Positions 45,736 to 56,232 of a stretch of 64,000 bases of DNA are shown here, one piece after another; position 1 is the first letter of the stretch; each line of letters opens with the position of its first letter. The notes beneath the pieces were generated by a model that saw only the letters and a list, made by a program, of their open reading frames with translations, was not told the origin of the DNA and made no database searches. Position numbers and translations under genes: made by a program. The stretch is from the NCBI GenBank assembly GCA_023105745.1, contig JALGQZ010000012.1, forward strand, positions 44,161,763 through 44,225,762. Direction: 5' to 3'. Origin of the DNA: Austropuccinia psidii (taxonomy: Eukaryota; Basidiomycota; Pucciniomycetes; Pucciniales; Sphaerophragmiaceae).

Positions 45736-45839
45736 TATTGAGAAATTAAGAATAAAAACTTGATGATACTTGAAATTAAGGAATCAAAGCTTGGCCAAAT
45801 CAATAATCAATAAAATATTGATAATCTTGAGGAATCAAT

Positions 45840-46160
45840 CAACAGTCTTGAGGTGAAATCAAATTCAATCAACAATCAATCAATCAATTCAATAGTCAAT
45901 TCAAATCAAATATCAATAAATCTTGAAGAATTCAATAATCAATCAATCAATCAATCAATGTTTTCAAGGTCAATTCAAGGTCTTGAGGAATCAATTAGTC
46001 AATATATATCTTCAGGAATCAAATCAATCAATAATCAATAATCAATTCTTGAGGATAAGTCAGTTATCTTGAGGAATTCAGAGGTCAATCAATCCACTCA
46101 AAATAAAATCCTGAATTGCTGAATCAATAACCCAAATGAATCCCAATCAATTAACCAATC
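45840..46160. repeat. Degenerate (AATC)n-rich simple sequence in the element D leader
   Basis: Repeated AATCAATC and TCAATTC words fill the untranslated leader between gag and the PBS, with perfect runs near 45870-45890 and 45935-45960. The leader has no good open frame. Confidence 0.8.
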
Positions 46161-46408
46161 AATAACTCCTGATAGACCTGAATAATAGAACAGAAGGATT
46201 TGATTTGAGATATAAAAAATGAAATGAAATGGTCAGCAATGATTAAGAAAAAATAGAAAGAATCAATTTTCATATGAATGAAATGAATGAGATGAAGATT
46301 GATGAGAAAAGAAAAGTCATAATCATTAGAGAATCATAGTCATGAAAGATCATAATTGTTGAATGAGAGAAATGAACATAGATGAATGAAAAGAAAGAAT
46401 CAAATATG

Positions 46409-46423
46409 AGTCAATTAATTTAA
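46409..46423 (-). other. Putative self-priming PBS of element D
   Basis: Directly after the 5' LTR the element strand reads TTAAATTAATTGACT. It starts without TGG and resembles no tRNA 3' end. Instead it can pair over 14 positions (one G-U) with AGTTAATTAATTTA inside the 5' LTR (46790-46803). This fits the self-priming mode of Tf1/sushi chromoviruses, where the RNA 5' end primes reverse transcription. Confidence 0.4.
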
Positions 46424-47169
46424 TGTCACAGGGGCTCTTTGAAGTGCAGAGGGCCTGGCACTCAGTAAACTGGGACTCACTTACGGAGGGCTCAAGGATA
46501 TGATAAGAGATGAATACACTTAAGAGTGTAAGATGATGAATTACTAATAAAAGAAATATAAGAAAAGAAGAAACAAAAGAATAAGGGTAAGAGAATAAAA
46601 GAGCCAACCACAAACAAGTCCAAGTCCACTGTTTCAACCTGTCAGAATGGAAAGAGAAGGGTTAATAAGGATATGGCCACCCAACTCATACTGTACAGGT
46701 GAAGAAAGAAAAGGCAAAGACTAACTTAAAATTAAATAATTATAATACCTAAAATAAGGATAAGAATAATTATGAAATAATAAATAAACTAAATTAATTA
46801 ACTGGGGAAAAGTCCCCAGGGGGGAGAAAGAGGGGCTGGTATATGTGAGAATCACCAGCCCTGATCCAGAGAGAGAATTTCCATGAGAGGATTTGATGAT
46901 TGAATTGAGTCTGGCCAATACAGGTCCTGTACAGCTGTACAGGGCCTGTACAAGAGGAGTGGTGGTATTGAGTAATAATACAGTTTGGAAATGGTGTATC
47001 CAAACTGTACAAGTATTGGCAGGCTGTATTGATGAACCAGACTGTATGCATGTTTCAGCAAGGAAGATTGCTGAAACTGAACGTTGATGCACACAGTGGA
47101 TTTGCTGGTTTAAGGTGTTTGAGTGGGTGTATCAATGAATACCCTTACCCCTGATGAGTGGTTGTTACA
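46424..47169 (-). repeat. 5' LTR of element D
   Basis: 746 bp, TG...CA, closely similar to 37028-37777. It carries the same palindrome at 46926-46943 and would hold the promoter for gag-pol on the minus strand. Confidence 0.95.
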
Positions 47170-47171
47170 AA

Positions 47172-47478
47172 TAGGGAGAGTCAATCTTTGCCAAATTTGG
47201 CCATGCAATATCACAAAATGAGATCATCTCAATTTAAAAACCGGTGAGCCACATTTGGTGGTATCTCATACACTAAACCCCCCTGTCCCCTGTAATAACT
47301 TGGGTTTTTTGCTCCACCAAAAACCCGCCATTTGCCCTCAAAACTGACCAAGAAGGCAACACTTGGGGGCTGCTGGAAACCTGGTGTGGCATCTCATATT
47401 GAGCTTTCACACACACTCTTTGGGTGACATATGAGATGCCTTACATTTTGCATTTGCAGCAAAGATTGACTGTCCCTA
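47172..47478. mobile_element. Small non-coding TIR element (MITE-like), split at its edge by element D
   Basis: Terminal inverted repeats TAGGGAGAGTCAATCTTTGC (47172-47191) and GCAAAGATTGACTGTCCCTA (47459-47478) match at 19 of 20 positions. The 307-bp interior has no gene but contains inverted copies of a GGTATCTCATA/ATATGAGATGCC motif. TA at both ends could be the target duplication of a Tc1/mariner-type MITE. Element D integrated at the first three bases: its AATAG duplication includes the terminal TAG. Confidence 0.65.
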
Positions 47479-48899
47479 ATGGAAAAGAAACTGGTAGAAT
47501 CCAAGAGCAAATGGGCAAAGAAAGGAGGAAAAAAACTAGTAAAGGTTTTGGGGGATACCTATGTCAAACTACGTTTCTGACATGTCATGACATGTCTGAT
47601 TTGAGCGTTTTGGTGTCTGAATGGCCATATCCCACGGCCAAAAAGCTCCCCAAATCAGAAATGCATTTAAGACAAAAAAGAGTATTTCAGCTCAAGACTG
47701 AATCCCCTTCTTTATTCTTTTTTTTCCAAGCTAGTAAATCAGACATCAAATCAGATGGAAATTTTGATGACTGATTTGCCAAATCGGTCAGGCAGATTTG
47801 GCTCTCAAAAAAATGCGAAGTCAAACAATGCAGCCCCCTAATGTGCCTTATCCTCATCTATATTTTTGAGTGCTTCTTTTGCCTTTATATGGCCGCATAA
47901 AGCTCTGCCAATGTTTCAGGCTCCACTTGGGGTTTCAGCCCCTGCCGTGCCCCACAACCATCGCAGAACCAAACAAAACTACCCAAAACTGAGCCCCACC
48001 TGCCTGCCACGACGGTTTCTCTGGCGCAATATCCTCAAGCCTCCGGCGTGGCAGGCTTACACCAGCAGTTGAAAACTTTCATTTAATCTTTATTTTACTA
48101 TGCTATATATATGAGCTAGTGCTATCCTGTCCCTTTTCGGTAACCAATTGAAATACAAGAACTCAAATGGCAGTTTCAAATCTGCACTGTCGCTTTGAGT
48201 CTTTTATTCTCAGCCTAACTATCAGCCTAACTATTAAAAGCGGAACAGTAACACTGATATTTTGAAGGGCCGGCCATCTTTGTGGTTCGAAACCCAACAC
48301 TGCAAGTATGAGGTCCTTTGTGAGACATTTAAGCTAGCTAATCACTCTCCCGAGAAAGGCGAGATTACAAATTGCTCACGTCTTACGTACTCCTTATCGT
48401 TGAGCCTACGTAAAGAGGACATGTGCAGGACAGACTTGATTTGCTGTCTCACAGGGTATGCGGATTGATAATTGCCCTGTAACGCTACATGAGTTTGGAA
48501 TTTCGCGAATGTTCTCCTGGTGGCAGGCTGTCAGGACGTTTGCAACACAGACGAAGCACATATAACGCAATACAGCGAAGTATTATAGTGCAGTGCAGTA
48601 ATACAAGAACATTACCAACCTCTTGGTCTGTAGGAGAGATCTTCCTCGTGTGTACAGTACACGCAAGAGGATACTTTCGTGAGCTTGGGGGACAGCAAAC
48701 GTGCCAGAGACGTACACGCTGTGTTTGATACGAAATTTTGCTCTTCTCGCATCTATGATTCTAAGCCCACATTACATGTCCTGAACCGGTACCATCAAGC
48801 AAAAACGGAGGTCCATCGTTTAGGTCAGCTTTGGGAAAACGCTTGAAGTGTTGATTTGAGTGTTGGCACCGAAAGCCAAGCTTTAACACGAAAAGCGGA
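47479..48899. other. Mixed-composition spacer, no gene assigned
   Basis: A perfect 18-base palindrome GACATGTCATGACATGTC lies at 47579-47596. From about 47830 the base composition becomes more balanced and CpG is no longer rare. Short frames at 47866-48072 and 48489-48728 have no recognisable domains. A TATATATA stretch near 48102 could be a promoter. This may be the upstream region of the membrane-protein gene that follows. Confidence 0.5.
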
Positions 48900-51126
48900 A
48901 TGTCGGACCAGGCAGAGTTTATAAACTTCGTATTGGCTATCCCAAAAGATCAAAACCCATACATAATCCTCAAGGAATATCTTGCGGAGTTGATTGTGGT
49001 AAGTTTTGGAAGCATTAAAAGCAAAACAAAAGAGTGGGTGTGATACGCTGACAACGCTTTTGAATGGGTATGCTTAACATAACCAAATGTTTGATTCGCT
49101 CCTCTCATAGCCTATCGTTCCAAAATGGTATCCATTGCTATTGGGGTTGAATTTTTGCTTGCTTGCATTGTAAGTATCGTATTTTTCCGCCAGCTCATCA
49201 AGGTCAAATTTATCCTCTGAAAGCTTATCATCCCCACGACCTGAAACTGAGCTGTTTTGATTAGTGCTATGTTACAATCCAGCTTCATTCTTTATGTGCT
49301 GACCACAACCAGGAAATTCAGTTTAGTAACCACAGCACCACGTAGGCACAAAGCTTTCCTCTAAAGCAATGGACAATAAAACTAGCTCCCTGAGAGGTTC
49401 TTTGCTTTTACAGTCGGCCTATGGAAAGTTGACACCGTCAGCGCTACCGCGATTTTAGCCTGGATCTACTGCTTCTGTCAGTTTTGATCGCTTTTAATTT
49501 TGCACGGAATGAGAGGAATCACACATCCACCTAAAGCCACCCACATGAACTCGCACCTTTTGTTTACCTTCTTTCAACTAATTACATGCATTAGTGGCGA
49601 CCCTCGAGACTTTGTCAGAGGAATTTTCAAGACATGGTCACTACGCACTACCACTAGGGTGGCAGTACATGATTTCTCCATTTAAGTTCATCTTTCTTTA
49701 CTGGATTAGCTTGTAAGCAAAGCCTTTTGAAATGCTCAAGACTCTCTGACCTTCGTCGAAGGACACGGGAACGCTAATACTTTTGCTTCTGCTCGCCTTG
49801 TCTTGACCCATGTGTTTAGATGAAAGTATCAAAAATTTCATTCCATATTACTTCGAAGCCGCCATGGCAAAAGCTAATTTATTTTTGAGCATGTAGGCTA
49901 TGTTTGGGCAACTTTCTGTCATGTTGTCGTGATTTTTTCAAAAAGCCGTCTGTTTTCTAAGATTGCGCCCGGGTTTGATAATCAGCTGGCGCGATCTTCC
50001 AATTTTTGTTCGAAATTGAATTCGGCTTTTGTGGTCCCATTAATAATCATGTCGAGTGAGCGTGCATTCATTAATGTTCCTAACTTGTACACCATCGGTA
50101 CTCAAGACACTTCCAATCACAGTCAGTGTTACCTGGGCCTGTGTGGGTCTTTATGATGGTATGGCTAAGGTTGAGGCTGATTATCGTCAGCTAGTACGGA
50201 ACTTGATACGTGCCTCGATGAGTTTCGATCCGAATACATATACTCCAACCAGCCTTTTTCGCATTTTGCTTTCATCAAAATCATTCTTAACGGCCAAAGT
50301 GAGTACCCAGTGCACATTGAAATTTGAGCTAATTGCCCTCAGCTTTATCTTCAAACGATTGCCTTCTCTTTTCCGCTTATTAGATCGTTCTTGTAAGGAG
50401 CCTTGACTGCTTGAACTGGATTTTTTTGATCTGGCATGCAGCTCTGGCGATTGTGAGTGAAAACAAGAGCAAAAACAAACTAAACCTAAAGCCGAGGAAG
50501 GCTGAAGCTTTTTTAACCGTTACAGTGTTATGTACCCATTCTAATAGTGTCATTACGTGACTTGGAACAAAAAAGCAAACTCTTTACAAGCCTAACTGTT
50601 CCGGGAAATGTAAATTGTGAAGAATGGCATACAGTATGCACCCTGGTCAAAAAGACAAAATCAGCTCTCACTTTTAGATCTTTCGCCATTCTCATTGAAC
50701 AAATTTTCTGGTTTCCAAGTATCATTTGGTATCGACTGGTATGTTCTGTTTAATTCTCATCGCAACTCAGCTCAATTAAAAGGTTATGGGATAGGGTTTG
50801 CGACACGGAGTAGATTTTCTCAAGGATACAAGAAATTTCTGGATTGGAAGGATGGTCAGTATTGACTTTCAGTAAGAACCCCGCCTCCAACAATACAACG
50901 AATGACTTACTCTCGTTATTTAGGTGACACTCACATTCCCGCTGATAAGCCTAAATTTGTAAAAGTTATCTCGTTGATGAAAGTTTGGATAAACATTTAC
51001 TCACGATTCTCTCACTTTGTCATGAAGCAACCTATTTGTTTTAGCTATATTCACAAAAGACAATTTTCTGACTCCCAAAACAGCCTGGGTCAATCGATCT
51101 TAAATGCGTCCGGTGTGGGCGAATGA
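48900..51126 (+). pseudogene. Decayed spliced gene, probable multi-pass membrane protein
   Basis: Exon 1 (48900-48998) encodes MSDQAEFINFVLAIPK and LKEYLAELIV and ends at GTAAGT; the intron 48999-49110 ends CTCATAG. The next block reads MVSIAIGVEFLLACIVSIVF, RQLIKVKFIL in a frame that does not match exon 1, so a base has been lost or gained. Further hydrophobic blocks are MLQSSFILYVLTTTRKF, LWKVDTVSATAILAWIYC and LLFTFFQLITCI. 50161-50298 reads DYRQLVRNLIRASMSF. 50617-50854 reads GIGFATRSRFSQGYKKFL, and a clean in-frame intron at 50855-50923 (GTCAGT...TTTAG) joins WKDG to DTHIPADKPKF, which runs to a TGA at 51124. Several hydrophobic segments suggest a polytopic receptor or transporter-like protein; the family is not identified. 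Confidence 0.5.
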
Positions 51127-52905
51127 CAAGGTTATAAACAAATCGAAGGCGATGGAAAGAACTGCATGGAATCCCAATGCCTTCTATTTAATGAACATAT
51201 GAATCGGGGCTTTATACGTTGACCTGATTTTGTTATGCGGCTTGGTTATGATACACGAGAGCTTTTCCCAATTATGCTATTGTTACTTTCAGGTATTTAG
51301 TTCTTCATCATGTCTCATCGTGATGGGTCATCAGACTAAAAAAAATGATATTGTTTGTTTGGTGAGGAAAGACAAGATTCTTCGCAGCATAACCATTCCT
51401 TGGCTTTGAGCTCTTTATTAATGAACCCTTAGAAATGAAGAGGCATGTTCTCGCAAATTTTATACAAGTATGATTTCAAATATAGGTAATTTACAAAGAA
51501 GTTGGATGGTCAAAGAAAATAAACGATGAATTGTACAGTTTTCCTCAAGTGTTTTTTTGTCTGCAAGTAGACTCTAACGATGAAAAGCTTACCCTGAAGG
51601 TTTCATCAACTGCTATGTATGATGGCAATATTAGATAAAAACCGATGGAAACTAAAGATAGTGCCCACGAAGTATTTTACAGATGAACTTTTTGAAACCC
51701 ATGAAGTTTGGTGGACACATGCTTCCATGGGTTTCGCCAGGTTATGGGTCTGCACAGGATACCTGCTGTACCCCATATCAAAACCCATATGTAGCATACC
51801 TGCCCAAACCCATGGAACAACCCACATCTTTTGCATTGTCGGAAATTTGACAATTAAGAAAATAATTTGAAAAAATTCATTTCACTTTCAAAACTACTAT
51901 ACTGTGGATACAATCACTGTACAGTACTAAGACCAAAAAATTATCTTTTCATATAATCAAGAATTAAGGCCTGTTTAGCATTTTTTTACTGTTCGTTTTC
52001 TAACAGCCTGCTATACAACTCTAAAGACTCACTAAGGCTACCTGCTTCCTTAGTTGAACAGTGCGTGATATAATTTTTTTTTGAATTGATTCCAAAACAT
52101 CTGTTATGGGGGTATGGGAAGTTTGGGCTCATTTGAATCAATTTTGGCAGTTTCTTGACGGTGAAAAATTTTATCGTTGAAGATATCTGACGTAATCATT
52201 GATCTCATTTCATTATAAAGTCATGATGTAATCCAATCCGCAGCTGCCGCAACCTTACTATTTAATTTACTCCATCCCGCACGCACTTGGATGGATCAAT
52301 CTAGTCTCTTAATATTTTTTTCCGTGTCTTACTTCCTCTTTCTAACTAATTAACAACCAATCAACACTAGTGCAAAATTGGCCAAATACAATGAACACAA
52401 CCATAGAAGTGGAATTAACAACTCAATGTACTATGGGTGATACTGAAGTACAGTGTAGGTAAACCGACAGCAATTAACTTATTTCATTGTTCTAATAAAA
52501 CTAACTAAGCATAAATAGTTGTTAACATAGTCAATCTTGATGAATCTAACAAGCTGTACCTTCATTAGTTGAAAAAGTAGTATACTTGTACCAATTATTT
52601 CTCACTATTAGTGTCATAGTCAAAAAGGTATTTATATTACTAGCTCATGTCATTATCATAACATCTATCTAACCCATGTCTTACATTACTTTAACTCCTA
52701 GCTTTGTTGCTACTGTGTGCTGTGTTAATGTGACATTATTTATCCTGGAATAAAGTGATCAGAATCATTTATATCATAACTGCCTCTTGACCAAACTACA
52801 TGTTAGGGATATGTTTTCACTTGTTATAATTGACTGCACGTAGAGCTGAAATAATATTCCGTCATATTCATGAATTCCACAAATATCAAACCAAACCTTT
52901 TTGAA
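51127..52905. other. Intergenic sequence, hairpin cluster, no gene
   Basis: The sequence becomes AT-rich again after about 51300. GAAACCCATG (51694-51703) and CATGGGTTTC (51726-51735) are a perfect 10-bp inverted repeat, and further ACCCAT/ATGGGT words follow to 51830. No LTR could be matched for the gag fragment that follows. Confidence 0.5.
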
Positions 52906-53610
52906 ATGGAATCCAAAGGAGATCCCAACTCAAAGCAATCTATAATCAAACCAACATGACATAATTGGATATGGTGATGTCAACAACTAAAGTATGTGTT
53001 TATAGCCAAAGGCTACGGTAACCTCTTTGATGAAAACTGGACAAAAGAACACAAGTCCTCACCTGAATTCATCAAGGCCAATGCCTTTGGTATGTTAGCC
53101 ACTTTTTCTACTGCCTCAGATGAACTCCTGCCCATTCTTCTCCTGAAGGAACTCTTCATTGAAACACTGTACTCACTAGCCAAAGCTTATGGCCAAAAGT
53201 CCATTGTTAGGTTATTTCACAAAACTTTTGGACTAGTTACCCTCACATATCAGCACAATGACTCACTAGCATTCCACATCTACAAATTCACCAACACTTA
53301 TCAACCATTCCAAAACTGCACAACGGGAAATGATGATTAGAGAAGGAGTTGTGGCTTCCCTATTACTAATGAGCATAGGGCAAGATTCTTCACTCACTGG
53401 TCTAGTACAAACCCTCTATGACTGAGAAACTTTCACCTTGGAATAGATATCTAGTTGACTCTTAGTTGAGGAAAAAAGAAGGACTAAGACACCTTTAGAC
53501 ATTTCTATGTACCTCACCCAATCTAAAAAGGTTTATTTCCCCCCTCATGTATCCAATCCCAACCTGGAAACCAAGCTTCTGTATAAAACCCAGAAGCCTA
53601 ATTAAAATAA
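52906..53610 (+). pseudogene. Copia Gag fragment (UBN2-like)
   Basis: The frame starts with MESKGDPNSKQSIIKPT at 52906, has two TGA codons, then runs open from 52990 (YVFIAKGYGNLFDENWTKE, AYGQKSIVRLFHKTFGLVTL, NTYQPFQNCTTGNDD). A frameshift near 53335 continues as MIREGVVASLLLMSIGQDSS, GLVQTLYD, stop, and VEEKRRTKTPLDISMYLTQS, ending near 53610. This is the helical Gag of a Ty1/copia element of another family than 1444-6518. A broken YCGN-type knuckle remnant may lie near 53655. No pol or LTR is recognised, so it is a relic. Confidence 0.75.
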
Positions 53611-55481
53611 TTGTATACCTTCCAAAACTCAACCTTCTGAATTAACTCTGGTATTGTGGGAACTCCTCTGAATGTAGGATAAAATGAGGCAGTACCTGGA
53701 AGGGGAAATTAGAACAAAACAGTTTTGAATCTCTGTTTGAGACTTGTAACCCTTGCTCTGCTTGGGTGCTAGAGTAATCTAGACTTCCCTTCCTAATATG
53801 CTAACTTACCTTTACTGAGTTCACCAAATCAATTTTATTATTGATAGTGACTTGATCAGAGAATATTAGACTCAACAATCTCTAATCAGACTTTGCTCTA
53901 CCCAAAACAATGGTTATTTAAAACCTTAAAAAAGAATTTTTTTTAAAACTTTAAGCAGGCTGAGTGGATTCCACCAAATAATTGAACAAAAATATATAAA
54001 GTAATATAATAATGAAAAATAAATGAATAACAGTAAACAAAACTTTATAATAATATACCACAAAGTCTTTTTTTCCTTGATAATTATTGAAGAAATATAG
54101 AAACTAATAGATAGGATAACAACAATCTTCAATTCTCTGAAATAACAAACTTGAAAGGGTAAAAGTATATCTCTAGGCCTTTGTGATGTGGTGGATAAGC
54201 TAATACATTAATAGTTCTGATAGCTGTTAATATTATAGTATAATATTGTTTATTCAATTATATTTTAGGTATTCTGTTGTAATATTAAATCATATGAATT
54301 CTTCTGGGTTGTAGATAATAATAATAGCTAATTGGTATAAGCTCAATATCAATTTGAGCTAAACACTGAGGTATTTAATTTAATTTTGTTCTTTTCTGTT
54401 CCTTGATGAAAATTTACTAGGTATTATCCAATAAATAAAAAATCTACTTTTGTTTGAAAAGTAGCAAAATTACTTTGGTAATGCAGGTTTTCTTTTGAAA
54501 CAAGCAAAATTACTCTCTTTAAGAAAGTTTACAGAAAAAAACCTAGCCCAAAACTAATTGAAAAATGGTTTGTTTTTATTTTAAAGCATACCAAATTACT
54601 TTGTTTTGATTTTTTTTTCTTTTAAAACTCTCTAAAAATTACTTTTAAGGATTTAAACACTAAACTCAAGAGAGGCCTTGATCATGAGCTTCAAGCTTTG
54701 AAATCCTCATTAAATAAGGCAATAGTCTACCTGCTAGTAAGGGATAAATTAAAGTCTTTTCACACTATTGGTTCTCTTGATCTATGTCAATGACAAACCT
54801 CAGTTACTAGGCTTAATTTATCAAATAAATTTCTAGTATACCCTCCTAGAAGAGGGATCAGAAAAAATAAATTCAATTAACAATTTCTAGATGGGGAAAA
54901 GGGAAAAAGTGGGAGAGAGGGCCTCTATTTATATCCATGGGGCCCTCCATAAGAGTGAAAAAAAGAGGGGACCTAGAAATTTTCAGCCTCTGGTGGCTGT
55001 ACAAGGCTGTGCAAACTGTAATTTTTAATTTGCAGGGGCAATGTGTTGTGATGTGACACCAGTCTAGATTTCAGACCAATCAGATTGCTTCACTTCACTT
55101 TTCATAATGAAGTGATGTGTTTCTGACCAATCAGATCAATTCATTCTCATCTTACCTATTCACAGCACATGTTTGGAACATGTGGCTGTGAAATATAGTC
55201 AAAACTTAAATTGTGGACCTGGAGCCCTTATCTCCATATATCAATCAATTGATTACTAATAAGTCACCTGATTTTACTGTGTTATAGTTTCTGGTCTTTG
55301 AGGGCTTACTTGTGGGTTAGGTGTCACATTTTTTTTAAAAACACATATAGGAATGACTTTCTGTATTCCTTATTGACCTGTATTACCTGTATTCTTCCTG
55401 AAAATTCCTAAATCTTCTTAAATATTCCCAAAACTTCCAGAAATTTGATTTTTTTTGAAAATTCTAAATTTTGAGAATGTT
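53611..55481. other. AT-rich sequence, no gene recognised
   Basis: This may contain more debris of the copia element, but no domain is visible. 54880-55330 has CCAATCAGAT words in two places (55075, 55125) and an inverted repeat around CACATGTTTGGAACATGTG, which could be LTR sequence. It ends 160 bases before the CACTA element. Confidence 0.5.
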
Positions 55482-55542
55482 GCCACTGTGGCTTGAGCCC
55501 ATGACCTTGCCATATTTAAGCTTTAGAGAGCCTCCTTACCGC
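55482..55542 (-). pseudogene. tRNA-like sequence, 3' part (split by the CACTA element)
   Basis: On the minus strand, joined with 61559-61578, the sequence has a pol III A-box-like TGGCAGAGCGGT, an anticodon-arm-like AGGCT...AGCTT with CTCTAA between, a long variable part, and a B-box-like GGCTCAAGCCA, ending AGTGGC that can pair with GCCAACT at the other end. It resembles a class II (Leu/Ser-type) tRNA or tRNA-derived SINE head; mismatches in the T and acceptor stems and the short anticodon loop show it is not a functional tRNA. Confidence 0.4.
55540..55542. repeat. Target-site duplication CGC (left copy)
   Basis: CGC precedes the CACTG end of the transposon; CGC follows CAGTG at 61556-61558. 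Three-base duplications are typical of CACTA elements. Confidence 0.88.
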
Positions 55543-55603
55543 CACTGGGGGAAAAAGGTTGACCCCCCAGATGTCGGGTCGCGCAGTCTCTTCAAGTGAC
55601 CCC
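55543..55603 (+). repeat. Left terminal inverted repeat of the CACTA element
   Basis: It pairs with 61495-61555. It keeps several CpG sites (TGTCGGGTCGCGC), unlike the CpG-poor retroelements. Confidence 0.95.
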
Positions 55604-56158
55604 ATGACCCCCTATTGAGGGGTCAGCTTTGTGACTCTTGCCAACTTAACTTTTGATAGCTCAACGAAAGACAAAATAAAGTTCTTTTTTTAAAAAACTC
55701 AGCTTCCAAAATTACTCAAATCAACCTCATATAATCAATAACCATCCCACGCACAAGTGTGCAGCTTAGGTAAGCACCACTCTCTATTGGTACAATTCAG
55801 ACTTATTTTTATGTTTTTTTTAAATGAAAATGTTCTGAATTATTTATCTTTCATTTTCTATCATAATTTATATTTTATATGAACAAACATTTTTAGATGG
55901 AGGTCTGCACATGCCCAAAATGTATCAATTATCAATTCACCGACGAAAATGGTAAACAGAATCAAGGACTGTTTGTTTCAAAAAGCACTCGTAATCAACA
56001 TTGGGCTGCAGCTTCTTTGCAAGACCAAGATAATTCCTCCCGCCTTTCTGAAATTGTGTTAGAAGAGATATCAGACAACAACTCCATAATTTCACCCGAA
56101 ACTTCAGAAACTCATGAATCACCTTTTCATTCTAAGCGACCCACCTCTGAATTTATAA

Positions 56159-56232
56159 GTAAGGTTCTTTTTCTATCCTACCACATTTCAATACTGACAC
56201 TTTGCTTTAAGCCCTTCTTTTACAATTCATAG
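56159..56232 (+). other. Intron 1 of the transposase gene
   Basis: GTAAGG at the start and TTCATAG at the end, 74 nt. Joining the flanks gives EFI-T-WLYLSVGVSRE in frame. Confidence 0.8.

Larger units (their letters stand above)
37028..47169 (-). mobile_element. Ty3 chromovirus D with an oppositely oriented accessory gene
   Basis: LTRs at 37028-37777 and 46424-47169 (TGTCACAGG...TTGTTACA) are closely similar and flanked by AATAG duplications. On the minus strand the element encodes gag, protease, RT, RNase H, integrase and a chromodomain; between the chromodomain and the 3' LTR, 38760-39983 on the plus strand encodes an extra protein with a Zn2Cys6-like cluster. The high LTR similarity makes it the youngest retroelement of the window, yet PR, RT and INT have each lost a catalytic Asp. 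At about 10.1 kb it is large for a fungal Ty3 element because of the 2.9-kb accessory region. Confidence 0.95.

Noticed and set aside
45853..46041. 62-codon Asn/Ser/Ile-rich frame
   Set aside because: Translation of the simple repeat.
45840..46160. Possible CRISPR-like or satellite array
   Set aside because: It is a degenerate AATC simple repeat with no spacer structure, in the leader of a retroelement.
50723..50770. Very short intron (GTATGT...CTCAG, about 32 nt) in the membrane-protein relic
   Set aside because: Too short for a functional spliceosomal intron; the frame change here is more likely a mutation.
51606..51870. Antiparallel frames of 76 and 83 codons
   Set aside because: They come from the inverted ACCCATG repeats, with no domain.
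54880..55330. Possible solo LTR
   Set aside because: No second copy in the window, and no clear TG...CA ends or target duplication could be placed.
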